From the NCBI RefSeq assembly GCF_019207085.1, contig NZ_JAATOM010000036.1, positions 1 through 43,852 on the forward strand: DNA of 43,852 nucleotides, written 5' to 3'. The translations under genes and the position numbers were made by a program. This DNA is from Variovorax sp. dw_308. GTDB taxonomy: Bacteria > Pseudomonadota > Gammaproteobacteria > Burkholderiales > Burkholderiaceae_C. The notes beneath the pieces are model-generated. The model was given only the letters and a program-made list of their open reading frames with translations, did not search any database and was not told the origin of the DNA. Positions 14,699 to 22,898 of the stretch are shown one piece after another; the stretch's first letter is position 1, and every line of letters begins with the position of its first letter.

Positions 14699-16405
14699 TC
14701 AGGGCTCGATGCGCTTCATCTTCGATGTGTCCATGCGCACCACGCCGAAGGCCATGCCGTAGAGCAGGTTGCCCTGCGAGTCGACTTTCACCGGCGCGTA
14801 CATGCCGTTGAACATCGGGTTGCTGCCGGTGCGGATGCTCATCACCGTCTTGCCCGTGTCCAGGTCCATGCCGATGTGGTGGCGGTCGCCCCAGCGGCCG
14901 GCGAAGTAGCCATCGATGATGGCCATGTGGCTGCCGCCGCTGATCATCGGCACGACCGAGACCGACGACACATCGTCGCGCTTCCATTGCTGGCTCCACG
15001 CGTGCTTGCGGTTGTCCCACTTGAAGCCAGCCGCGCCGACGGCAGCGGGACGGGTCGCGCCATTGACCAGGTTGACGTAGTAGCTGTCCTGGCTCAGCAG
15101 GGGCTGGTCTTCCCGGGTCACGATGTTGTTGACCACGAAGGCCTGGTCGCCGTAGACACCCACCGACTGCTCCGACTGCACGACGTCCTGGCCCGGGCCC
15201 ATGTCGACCTCGATCTGGTCGGCGATGCGCGGCGACAGCGTGCCGGGCTTCTGCTTCCAGCCGGCCGGGATGCCGTCGCGCCAGAACGACACCAGGCGCA
15301 TCTTCTTCGCGCCATCGGTGATGACCACCAGCTTGTCGTCGTCCTTGCCGAAGCCCATGAGCGTGGGCGTCGAACCGGTCCCGTCGCCGATCTTCGGGGC
15401 CGGCATCTGCACGCCGCGGTCGTAGTGTGCGGCCCAGGCGCCGCTGGCCTCGTCGTCGTGGATCTTGCCGTTGGCGTCGACCACCAGGCGGTACATGGTG
15501 GTGTTCGACGCCACGTACACCGCGCCGCCATTGGCCTCGGGGCCGGTGGCGAAGCTGTTCATGAACTGCTCGTCGGCGCCGGCGGTGGTGTAGATGTCGA
15601 TGATCTCCAGCGTCTCGCGGTTGAGCGTGACGACCTTGCCGCCCAGCGTGTTGATGACCACGAAGCCGTTGAAGCTCATGCCCAGGCCGAAGGACATGTC
15701 GACGGGGATGCGGCTCTTCGCCTTGGCACGGGCGTTGTCGAACAGCGAGGCGGGCAGGGTGATGGCGCGTGCCGGCTTCATGCCCGAGGCCGGGTTCTTC
15801 GGGTCTTCCTGCTCGATGCGGAACACCTGGCGGCCGTTGCAGCCGATGAAGGCGTCGTCACGCGTCAGCACGGCGTAGACGGCGCCGTTGGCGACCTGGT
15901 CGGTCGATGCGGAGGCCATGCGGTTGGGCTGCGCCTTCATGTAGTCGAGCAGGCCCTTCTCGTCCTTCGCCTCGATGAACTTCTGGACCGCTGCGGCCTG
16001 TGCACGGCGCTCTTCGGCGCTCACCGGGGCATAGTTCGGCAGCTTCATCGGGATGTCGCTGCGCGCGATCTCGACCAGCTTGCCGTTCTCGGTCTTCATC
16101 TTGCGCAGGCCGAAGCCCGACCACCAGAACTGGAGCTCCTGGCCGGCGACCGTGTCGGTCATCGAGGGCAGGCCGACCGATTCGTTGGGGATCAGTTGCA
16201 CCGACTCCGGCGTGACCTCGAAGAAGCCGCGCGGCACGGCGATGTCCGTGCTGTCGGAGGCGGCGTCGTCCCAGTGCGTCTGGTTGTTGTACGACTGCGC
16301 GAGGTAGGGGTTGTGCTGCTGGGCAAGGGGCTTGGCGGCATGGGCCGACACGGCGGCGAGGGCGGCGACGGCGATGGCCGAGGCAAGGCGGAAACGTGAC
16401 GTCAC
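14699..16405 (-). CDS. Secreted protein of unknown function with propeller-like repeats
   Basis: 568-residue exported protein, not assigned to a named family with confidence. The start is GTG 16405, chosen because AAAGGA lies 7 bases upstream and it opens directly into a signal peptide (SRFRLASAIAVAALAAVSAHA). The mature chain shows recurring beta-strand-plus-turn segments such as GAVYAVLTRDDAFIGCNGRQ, GFVVINTLGGKVVTLNRETL and HIGMDLDTGKTVMSIRTG, reminiscent of a PQQ-type or WD-like beta-propeller. No cytochrome motif or clear catalytic signature is visible. Its leader holds the best dyad in the window, 127 bases upstream, tying it to the catabolic genes. A periplasmic binding or dehydrogenase-like role is possible. 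Confidence 0.75.
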   Translation of the reverse strand: MTSRFRLASAIAVAALAAVSAHAAKPLAQQHNPYLAQSYNNQTHWDDAASDSTDIAVPRGFFEVTPESVQLIPNESVGLPSMTDTVAGQELQFWWSGFGLRKMKTENGKLVEIARSDIPMKLPNYAPVSAEERRAQAAAVQKFIEAKDEKGLLDYMKAQPNRMASASTDQVANGAVYAVLTRDDAFIGCNGRQVFRIEQEDPKNPASGMKPARAITLPASLFDNARAKAKSRIPVDMSFGLGMSFNGFVVINTLGGKVVTLNRETLEIIDIYTTAGADEQFMNSFATGPEANGGAVYVASNTTMYRLVVDANGKIHDDEASGAWAAHYDRGVQMPAPKIGDGTGSTPTLMGFGKDDDKLVVITDGAKKMRLVSFWRDGIPAGWKQKPGTLSPRIADQIEVDMGPGQDVVQSEQSVGVYGDQAFVVNNIVTREDQPLLSQDSYYVNLVNGATRPAAVGAAGFKWDNRKHAWSQQWKRDDVSSVSVVPMISGGSHMAIIDGYFAGRWGDRHHIGMDLDTGKTVMSIRTGSNPMFNGMYAPVKVDSQGNLLYGMAFGVVRMDTSKMKRIEP

Positions 16406-16523
16406 GAGAAATCCTTTGAGCGTTGGACAGGTTGCGATATGGGCGCAACCACGTCTCGTGCCGTTGTCTCCAGCCGGGCGAGATTGCGTGGGGGTATGGT
16501 CGGGCGGAGGGCCAAAAGAGGGA

Positions 16524-16540
16524 CCACCCCAAGCGGGTGG
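16524..16540 (-). promoter_or_regulatory. Perfect candidate operator dyad (CCACCC-N5-GGGTGG) before the secreted propeller-like gene
   Basis: CCACCC-CAAGC-GGGTGG is a perfect six-base inverted repeat with five-base spacer. Its centre at 16532 is 127 bases before the GTG start, leaving a longer leader than for the other genes. A CCATACCCC stretch about 24 bases beyond the dyad could contain a -10-like element, but the match is poor. Confidence 0.6.
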
Positions 16541-16793
16541 AGGGGGCGTGCGTTCGATCGGGGAAAACGACTGAACCAAACGATCCTTCACTCAAGAGGT
16601 CGCATGGCCGACACGTTGTTGGCGGTGTAATTTGCCGCGTAGGCGAATCTGCCCGTCGGGTCCGATGGCCACTGAGCAGGGCGCGGACTTTGGGTTGAGT
16701 CTTGGCCGTGACCGCGTGGCCCGCGCCACTGAAGATCGCGGACATCGCCGCGACCGTACCGGTCACCAGGATTGGGCTCGAAAAGCGTCCTGG
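16541..16793. other. Non-coding stretch between the propeller-like gene's operator and the AraC gene
   Basis: With the leader at 16406-16540 this makes a 388-base gap without a gene. No open frame here has a ribosome-binding site and protein-like composition. No terminator-quality hairpin followed by T residues was found after the AraC stop codon. Confidence 0.5.
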
Positions 16794-17864
16794 TTATTGT
16801 CTCGACATGGCATCCTGCCGATAGTCGCTCGGAGTGAGCCCGGTGAGGCGGCGGAACGCGCGGCTGAAATTGCCGGTGTCTGCAAAACCGAGCCGCTGCG
16901 CCACCTCACTGACGGTGGCCTTGCTGCCGATGAGCAGTTGGCACGCGACCTCGATGCGGATCTTCTGGGCCAAGTCCCGGAACTGCAGGTTCTCGCGCTT
17001 CAGGCCCCGGTCGATGGTGCGCGGCGAGACGTTCATCCGGCGCGCGAGCGCGTCCAGCGTGAGGTGCTGGCCCTGGGACTCGCGCAGCATCATCATGACA
17101 AATTCGCCCCATTGCTCGCCAGGACCTGGCGGGCGAAGCCGGGGGCCGCAACGCTCTTCGACCTGCTGCACCACCAGGGGCGCCCACATGGGCAGCGGCT
17201 TGTCCAGCATGGCGCTGCTCATCAGCGCGATGACACCAGGCACCGCCGACTCGTCGAACGCAAAGCGCGAAGGCGCCAGCCTGAAGTAGCGCTGGTGGTG
17301 CGGCGGCACCGGCATCGACAGCCGGTAGTCGCCGCCACCGGTCTCCGGTCCCACCAGCAACTGCACCTGGTTCTCCAGCGATACCGAAAGCAGCTCCAGG
17401 AAGAAGCGCATCGTCTCGAGCGGCAGCGCGGTGACGGGACTGAACACCACTTCGCCGACCTGCCCGCGGCGTTTGTAGCTCATGGTGAACAGCTCGTTCA
17501 TCAGGTGGTAGTAGCGGCAGGCCAACTGGATCGCATGCTCGAGGTTGCGGCAACTGATCAGGCCATAGCCCAGGATGTCGTGCGAGTTGAGCTTGACCAG
17601 GCGGCCTATCTCGAAGCCCAGGTCCGTGCGGCCGGTGAGGCGGCGCATCGACACCAGCAGATCGTTGACCTGCGCCGGCAGCAAGCGCGTGTCCGGCCGC
17701 TCGAAGTTCGTGCGGTCGATGTGCGCGCAGCGCAGCACCTCGTCGATGTCCACGCCTGTTTCCGCCAGCGAATTGCACAGCTGCACGAAGTAGCGGGCAG
17801 GCACCGTCACCCCGTTGGCCGGGGGAGCTCGGCGATGCATCGCGGGGTCGGGGTTATCACTCAT
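16794..17864 (-). CDS. AraC-family transcriptional regulator with N-terminal arabinose-binding-like (PF12625-type) domain
   Basis: 356-residue regulator. Residues about 20-210 resemble the PF12625 effector domain (YFVQLCNSLAETGVDIDEVL, ILGYGLISCRNLEHAIQLAC). The C-terminal AraC domain contains LTLDALARRMNVSPRTIDRG as first helix-turn-helix and ATVSEVAQRLGFADTGNFSR as second, ending FRRLTGLTPSDYRQ. Regulators of this type control oxidation or degradation genes for aromatic, fatty or steroid compounds. The gene is divergent from the cupin/DUF1302 operon, with 127 bases between the starts containing inverted repeats, so that operon is the obvious target. Start ATG 17864. Confidence 0.93.
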   Translation of the reverse strand: MSDNPDPAMHRRAPPANGVTVPARYFVQLCNSLAETGVDIDEVLRCAHIDRTNFERPDTRLLPAQVNDLLVSMRRLTGRTDLGFEIGRLVKLNSHDILGYGLISCRNLEHAIQLACRYYHLMNELFTMSYKRRGQVGEVVFSPVTALPLETMRFFLELLSVSLENQVQLLVGPETGGGDYRLSMPVPPHHQRYFRLAPSRFAFDESAVPGVIALMSSAMLDKPLPMWAPLVVQQVEERCGPRLRPPGPGEQWGEFVMMMLRESQGQHLTLDALARRMNVSPRTIDRGLKRENLQFRDLAQKIRIEVACQLLIGSKATVSEVAQRLGFADTGNFSRAFRRLTGLTPSDYRQDAMSRQ

Positions 17865-17865
17865 G

Positions 17866-17926
17866 TGTCGGAAAGTGACAAACAGATGTCAGCGTTTGAT
17901 AGCGCGCGAATTCGGCGACTTTCCGA
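17866..17926. promoter_or_regulatory. Divergent control region between AraC gene and cupin operon, with two inverted repeats
   Basis: A nine-base inverted repeat, TCGGAAAGT at 17868-17876 and ACTTTCCGA at 17918-17926, has centres 50 bases apart, close to five helical turns. Nested at its left arm is TGACA-N6-TGTCA at 17876-17891. The placement immediately before the AraC start suggests operator sites for the AraC protein with possible DNA looping. The repeats are read directly; binding is inference. Confidence 0.5.
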
Positions 17927-17991
17927 TCATTGGTGCCAGCCAACGCGGCAAAGCCTGCTTGCAAATGCTACGCCACCTTCCACGAACTTCA

Positions 17992-18477
17992 ATGCCGGAC
18001 CAACCCATGCTGCACGAGCAGATCCTCACCAGCGTCATCGACGACGAATCGGTGCCGTGGATTCCCTTCGCACCGTATGCGGACAACGTCCTGCTGAAGT
18101 ACTTCAGGCTGGACCCGGTCCGCGGCGAAATGATCGTGATGATGAAGATGCCCGCCGGCATCCGCATGCCCAGGCACCACCACTCGGGCACCGTGATCGC
18201 CTACACGCTCGAGGGCCGCTGGAAGTACCTGGAGCACGACTGGATCGCGGGCCCCGGCAGCGTCGTCTACGAGACCGCCGCTTCCAGCCACACGCCGCAG
18301 GCCCAGCCGGGTCATGGCGACGTCGTCCTGCTGACGATCGTGACCGGCGACCTGGTCTTCCTCGACGAGAACGACAAGGTGATCGCGATGGAGAACTGGA
18401 AGACCAGCCTGGGGCGCTACCTGACCTTTTGCAGGAACGCATCCATCACCCCCAGGGACCTCACGGCCTTCGGCTGA
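17992..18477 (+). CDS. Cupin of the 2,4'-dihydroxyacetophenone dioxygenase-like family, copy 1
   Basis: 161-residue single-domain cupin. The metal site reads RHHHSGT (His62, His64) with His100 in SSHTPQ, the three-His arrangement expected for 2,4'-dihydroxyacetophenone dioxygenase (DAD), which splits an aryl hydroxymethyl ketone into an aryl acid and formate using Fe and O2. The usual cupin Glu after the His pair is absent. Whole-length features shared with two paralogues in this window include VPWIPFAPYADNV near the start and IAMENWKTSLGRYLTFC near the end. Start ATG 17992 or 18007; neither has a strong ribosome-binding site. First gene of the operon with the DUF1302, DUF1329, YCF48-like and MMPL genes. 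Substrate not known; only family resemblance supports DAD. Confidence 0.85.
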   Translation: MPDQPMLHEQILTSVIDDESVPWIPFAPYADNVLLKYFRLDPVRGEMIVMMKMPAGIRMPRHHHSGTVIAYTLEGRWKYLEHDWIAGPGSVVYETAASSHTPQAQPGHGDVVLLTIVTGDLVFLDENDKVIAMENWKTSLGRYLTFCRNASITPRDLTAFG

Positions 18478-18530
18478 GGCCGCCGCACAAGAGCACCGGA
18501 CCTTTCTTTCACAAGCCCTGCAACCACCAC

Positions 18531-18544
18531 GGGACTCGCGTCCC
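18531..18544. promoter_or_regulatory. Inverted repeat GGGAC-N4-GTCCC before the DUF1302 gene
   Basis: GGGAC-TCGC-GTCCC lies 33 bases before the DUF1302 start, between it and the first cupin gene. It could form a short hairpin in the mRNA of the cupin operon or be a protein site. It differs from the ACCC-N5-GGG dyad in arm orientation, as the G arm comes first. Confidence 0.35.
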
Positions 18545-18576
18545 GCTTCCAACAACAAGACCCGAGGAGTATTTTC

Positions 18577-20412
18577 ATGCCCCACCCAGATACACGCCAG
18601 TTCGAGGCAACCCGTCGGCTCTCAGCCGTGGCGAGCGCGGCGCTTTCCTTCCTTCTGTTCGCGTCGGCTTCCCATGCAGCGGAGATCGATGTCGGAAATC
18701 CGGACCTCAGCATTCGCTGGGACAACACGCTGCGCTACAACGTGGGGGTGCGCACGCAGGCGCAGGATCCGGCGATCCTGGGCAACCCGAACCTGGACGA
18801 CGGCGACCGCAACTTCAAGAAGGGTTCGCTGATCGCCAACCGGATCGACCTGCTGAGCGAGTTCGACGTGGTGTACCAGAAGAAGTACGGCTTCCGCGTG
18901 AGCGGCGCGGCCTGGTACGACGATGCCTACAGCCACCTGGACAACCGCAACAACGCCACCGCCAACACGCTGCGCTACGGCGTGCCCACCGCGGGCGCGC
19001 TGTCCGACTACACCTCGCGCTATGCCAAGGGCCCCTCGGGCGAACTGCTCGATGCCTTCGTGTTCGGCAATGCCACCTTCGGCGAGACCGACGTGAACCT
19101 GCGTCTGGGCAAGACCACGGTGTACTGGGGCGAGAGCCTGTTGGGCGGCGGCGCGATCCACGGCATCAGCTACGGCCAGTACTCGCTCGACCTTTGGAAG
19201 GCCTATGCCACGCCGGGCATCGAGGCCAAGGAGATCTATCGCCCGCGCAACTCGATGACCCTGCAGGTGCAACCAACGCCCACGCTGTCGCTGTCGGCCC
19301 AGACCTTCTTCGATTGGGAAAGCGTTCGCTACCCGGAGTCGGGCAGCTACCTGACGGTGAACGACGCGCTGCTTCACGGCGGCGACTCTCTCATCGCCGG
19401 TCCCGGCCAGCGCGCGCTGCAGACCGAGGGCGGCGACCCGAAGAAGACCGGTGACTTCGGCTTCGCGGCACGCTGGAGCCCCGAGTGGCTGGACGGCACC
19501 GCCGGCGCCTACGCGCGACGCACCGCGGACATCCAGCCGCAACTGGCCCTGGTGCCTGCCGTCGCTGGCGGCGTGCCCGCGGCAGCATGCGCCAAGGCCG
19601 GCCTGCGCGCCATAGGCCCGACGACCTGCTACGTCAACCCTGCCGCAGCCACGCTGCCCATGATCCAGGCCGGCTATGTCGGCCAGTACCAGGCCTTCTA
19701 CGGCCGCGACATCGACATTTTCGGCCTGAGCCTGGCAAAGAACGTCGCCGGCATCAGCGTGGGCGCCGAGCTCAGCTACCGCCACAACATGCCGTTGCAG
19801 AGCGTGCCGGTGACGGTGCTGCCGGCGGCGCTGGTGAATCCCGCGTCAGGCGCGGTCTCGCTGGCACAACTGGCCCAGTTCGGCGGCGACGCGCCGGGTG
19901 CGCGCGGCAATACCGTGCATGGCGTCTTCAACCTGCTGGGGGTCGTCTCCAAGACCGCGCTGTTCGACTCTGCCTCCTGGAATGCCGAACTGGTGTGGAA
20001 CCGCTGGACCAGCGTGAGCCAGAACCCCGGCGCCTTCAAGGGCAGTGCGGCCTATGCAGCGAACCCCGCCAATGTCGACGCGGTGACCCGCGACTTCTTC
20101 GGCCTGGGCCTGAACTTCACGCCGACCTGGTATCAGGTGTTCCCGAGCGTCGATATTTCCATGCCGCTGAGCTGGGCTGCCGGCCTGTCGGGCAATTCGG
20201 CCGTCACCTCGGGCGGCAACAAGGGCGCCGGTTCCTTCGGCATCGGCATCACCGCCGACGTGCGCTCCAAGTACAGCTTCAGCCTGCGCTATGTGGGCTT
20301 CTACGGCAACTACAGCACCACGCCGACGGGTGCCCTCAACGTCGCGCAAGGCACCAGCGCGTCGCTCGCCGACCGCGGCCACGTGCTTTTCACCTTCAAG
20401 ACGACCTTCTGA
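18577..20412 (+). CDS. DUF1302-family outer-membrane protein
   Basis: 611-residue exported protein. A long n-region precedes the signal peptide core VASAALSFLLFASASHAAEI, with cleavage predicted after SHA. The mature chain is rich in alternating strands with aromatic girdles (NPDLSIRWDNTLRYNVGVRT, LRLGKTTVYWGESL) and ends in the classic outer-membrane barrel signature with terminal Phe (HVLFTFKTTF). GAGGAG precedes the ATG. DUF1302 and DUF1329 genes occur together next to lipid, steroid, terpene or aromatic catabolic genes, and the following gene here is DUF1329. Probable role: outer-membrane passage or binding of a hydrophobic substrate. The barrel signature is seen; the transport role is inference. 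Confidence 0.9.
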   Translation: MPHPDTRQFEATRRLSAVASAALSFLLFASASHAAEIDVGNPDLSIRWDNTLRYNVGVRTQAQDPAILGNPNLDDGDRNFKKGSLIANRIDLLSEFDVVYQKKYGFRVSGAAWYDDAYSHLDNRNNATANTLRYGVPTAGALSDYTSRYAKGPSGELLDAFVFGNATFGETDVNLRLGKTTVYWGESLLGGGAIHGISYGQYSLDLWKAYATPGIEAKEIYRPRNSMTLQVQPTPTLSLSAQTFFDWESVRYPESGSYLTVNDALLHGGDSLIAGPGQRALQTEGGDPKKTGDFGFAARWSPEWLDGTAGAYARRTADIQPQLALVPAVAGGVPAAACAKAGLRAIGPTTCYVNPAAATLPMIQAGYVGQYQAFYGRDIDIFGLSLAKNVAGISVGAELSYRHNMPLQSVPVTVLPAALVNPASGAVSLAQLAQFGGDAPGARGNTVHGVFNLLGVVSKTALFDSASWNAELVWNRWTSVSQNPGAFKGSAAYAANPANVDAVTRDFFGLGLNFTPTWYQVFPSVDISMPLSWAAGLSGNSAVTSGGNKGAGSFGIGITADVRSKYSFSLRYVGFYGNYSTTPTGALNVAQGTSASLADRGHVLFTFKTTF

Positions 20413-20446
20413 GTCGGTTCCTTCTACTTCCACGGAGACACACATC

Positions 20447-21808
20447 ATGAAAACCCGCACCCTCTTTGCCGGCGCGCTGCTCGCGCTGGCCGCCCAGGCC
20501 ACCCTGGCCGCCGTCAGCGCCGACGAGGCCAAGAAGCTCGGCAGCACGCTCACGCCCACTGGCGCCGAGCGTGCCGGCAGCGCCGACAAGTCCATCCCCG
20601 AATACACCGGTGGGCTGACCACGCCGCCCGCCGGCTACCAGAAGGGCTCGGGCATCCGCCCCGACCCCTATGAAGCCGAGAAGCCCCTGTTCTCCATCAC
20701 CGGCCAGAACATGGGCCAGTACGAGGCAAAGCTCACCGCCGGCACCAGGGAACTGCTGAAGAAGTACCCCAGCATGCGTGTGGACGTGTACCCCTCGCAC
20801 CGCTCGGTCGCCTTCCCGAAGTACGTGGTCGACAACACGGTGAAGAACGCCACCTCGGTCAAGACCACCGATGATGGCGTGGGCCTGGAAGGCACCTTCG
20901 CCGGCATCCCGTTCCCGATCCCCAAGACCGGCAACGAGGTGATGTGGAACCACCTGCTGCGCTACACCGGCCAGAGCTACTACACGCAGTACGACTCGAT
21001 CAACGTGGATTCGTCGGGCAAGGCCGTGCTGGCCACCACCGGGCAGATCTACATGGACTACCCGTACTACGACCCCAAGCGCAGCGGCCCGTCGGCGGAG
21101 AACGACATCTACTTCCGCACCAAGATCGCCTACACCGCACCGGCGCGCCGTGCCGGCGAGGCCCTGCTGGTCCAGGACTACATCAACCCGATGAAGAACG
21201 GCCGCCGCGCCTGGCAGTACCTGCCCGGCCAGCGTCGCGTGAAGCTGGCACCGGACATCGCCTACGACACGCCAAACCCCGGCGCGGCCGGTGCCTCCAC
21301 CTACGACGACGCCTGGGTCTTCAACGGCGCGATGGACCGCTATGACTTCAAGCTGGTGGGCAAGAAGGAGATGCTGGTCCCCTACAACGCCTTCAAGCTG
21401 GTCTATGCCAAGGACCCGTATGCGGTGACCACGCCCAACCATATCAACCCCGACTTCGTGCGCTGGGAAGCGCACCGGGTGTGGGTGGTGGAGGCCACGC
21501 TGAAGGCCGACAAGCGCCACATCTACGCCAAGCGCACCTTCTACGTCGACGAGGACAGCTGGGTCGCCGTGGCCGCGGACATGTACGACGCCCGTGGCCA
21601 GCTCTACCGCGCCGGCTTCGTCTACACCAACCCTGCCTACGAGCTGCCGGCACCTGCCGCGATGGGCCAGTCCTTCCACGACTTCACCAGCGGCAGCTAC
21701 AACATGATCGGCCTGCTGGGCGCCTACGACGTCGGCGTGAAGTTCATGGATCCGCTGTCGGCCAACGCCTGGTCCGCCGATGCGCTGGCCGGCGCCGGCG
21801 TGCGCTGA
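20447..21808 (+). CDS. DUF1329-family exported protein
   Basis: 453 residues from ATG 20447, preceded by CACGGAGACACAC. The signal peptide MKTRTLFAGALLALAAQATL is followed by AAVSADEAKKLGSTLTPTGA, the usual DUF1329 opening (LGxxLTPxGA). The conserved region includes PYYDPKRSGPSAENDIYFRT, GRRAWQYLPGQRRVKLAP and MDRYDFKLVGKKEM. The fold is related to LolA/LppX-type lipoprotein carriers, so a periplasmic shuttle for hydrophobic molecules is plausible. It is partnered with the DUF1302 barrel upstream and the MMPL protein downstream, which together would span the envelope. Confidence 0.92.
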   Translation: MKTRTLFAGALLALAAQATLAAVSADEAKKLGSTLTPTGAERAGSADKSIPEYTGGLTTPPAGYQKGSGIRPDPYEAEKPLFSITGQNMGQYEAKLTAGTRELLKKYPSMRVDVYPSHRSVAFPKYVVDNTVKNATSVKTTDDGVGLEGTFAGIPFPIPKTGNEVMWNHLLRYTGQSYYTQYDSINVDSSGKAVLATTGQIYMDYPYYDPKRSGPSAENDIYFRTKIAYTAPARRAGEALLVQDYINPMKNGRRAWQYLPGQRRVKLAPDIAYDTPNPGAAGASTYDDAWVFNGAMDRYDFKLVGKKEMLVPYNAFKLVYAKDPYAVTTPNHINPDFVRWEAHRVWVVEATLKADKRHIYAKRTFYVDEDSWVAVAADMYDARGQLYRAGFVYTNPAYELPAPAAMGQSFHDFTSGSYNMIGLLGAYDVGVKFMDPLSANAWSADALAGAGVR

Positions 21809-21821
21809 GGCGGGAGCGATC

Positions 21822-22898
21822 ATGCAACGCAGAAGCGTGCTGCTGGCCGCGCTGGCCGCCGCCAGTAGCACCGCAGTCCGGGCGGTCGAGGTGTCCGAGC
21901 GGCCGGCGCGCCTGAGCGCACTGGCGTCCCGGCGGCTCGTCACCGGGATTGCGCGCGCCGACGGCCTGCTGGTCGCCGTCGGCCAGCGCGGCCACATCGT
22001 GGTCTCCTCCGATGGCGGCCAGACCTGGGCCCAGGCGACGGTGCCGGTGAGCAGCGACTTGACCGCAGTGCGCTTCGTCGATGCCAAGGTGGGCTACGTC
22101 ACGGGCCATGACGGGCTGGTGCTGGGCACGCGCGATGGCGCCCGCAGCTGGATCCGCCTGCTTGATGGCCGGAGGGCCAACACGCTGGTGCTTGAGCAGA
22201 TGAAAACGCGGGCCGCTGCCGCGGACGCTTCCGAGCAGGACCGCAAGCTGCTCGGCGAAGCGCAACGCAACCAGGAGGCCGGGCCCGACAAGCCCTTCCT
22301 CGACCTGCATTTCTCCAATGCCGACGAGGGCTTCGTGGTGGGCGCCTACGGCCTGGTCATGCACACCGCCGATGGCGGTCGCAACTGGACCTCCTGGTAT
22401 GACCGCGTCGACAACCCGCAACTGCTCAACCTCTATGCGGTCTGCGCCTTCCAGGGCAGCCACTACATCGCGGGCGAGGGCGGGCTGCTGCTCAAGCTCG
22501 ATCGCGACGGCAAGCGCTTCCGTGCGCTCGCCTCGCCCTACAAGGGCAGCTTCTTCGGCATCGTGGCCACCAGCGCGGGCGTGCTGGCCTACGGCATGCG
22601 CGGCAACGCCTTCCTGAGCGAGGACGAAGGCGCGAGCTGGAAGCCGGTGCGCAGCGGCCTCGCCGCCAGCATCGTCGCCAGCGCCGTCCATGGTGTCGAC
22701 GCCGACGGCACGCTGGCACTGGTCGATCAGGGCGGCGGCATCGTCGTCAGCGGCGACGGTGGCCGCAACTTCGCGAGCGCGCCAATCCGCTCGCCCATGG
22801 CGCTGGCCGCAGTGGCCTTCAGCGCCAAGACCCAACTCGTCGTGGGCGGTCCCGCCGGCCTGCGCACCATCGAGCTGACACCCAAGGACAAGCCATGA
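21822..22898 (+). CDS. YCF48-like / BNR-repeat exported protein
   Basis: 358-residue protein from ATG 21822, preceded by GGGAG. A signal peptide (RRSVLLAALAAASSTAVRA) precedes recurring sialidase/BNR-type repeats: IVVSSDGGQTWAQATV, LVLGTRDGARSWIRL, LVMHTADGGRNWTSW, NAFLSEDEGASWKPV and IVVSGDGGRNFASAP. These are Asp-box motifs of a beta-propeller, as in photosystem assembly factor Ycf48; here the protein is periplasmic, without any photosynthesis link. Its stop overlaps the MMPL start as ATGA, so the two are translationally coupled and likely assemble together. Confidence 0.9.
   Translation: MQRRSVLLAALAAASSTAVRAVEVSERPARLSALASRRLVTGIARADGLLVAVGQRGHIVVSSDGGQTWAQATVPVSSDLTAVRFVDAKVGYVTGHDGLVLGTRDGARSWIRLLDGRRANTLVLEQMKTRAAAADASEQDRKLLGEAQRNQEAGPDKPFLDLHFSNADEGFVVGAYGLVMHTADGGRNWTSWYDRVDNPQLLNLYAVCAFQGSHYIAGEGGLLLKLDRDGKRFRALASPYKGSFFGIVATSAGVLAYGMRGNAFLSEDEGASWKPVRSGLAASIVASAVHGVDADGTLALVDQGGGIVVSGDGGRNFASAPIRSPMALAAVAFSAKTQLVVGGPAGLRTIELTPKDKP

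Noticed and set aside
16632..19454. A 940-codon plus-strand open frame covering the AraC gene, cupin 1 and part of DUF1302
   Set aside because: It runs antisense to AraC and out of frame with the cupin and DUF1302, with low-complexity composition and no motif.
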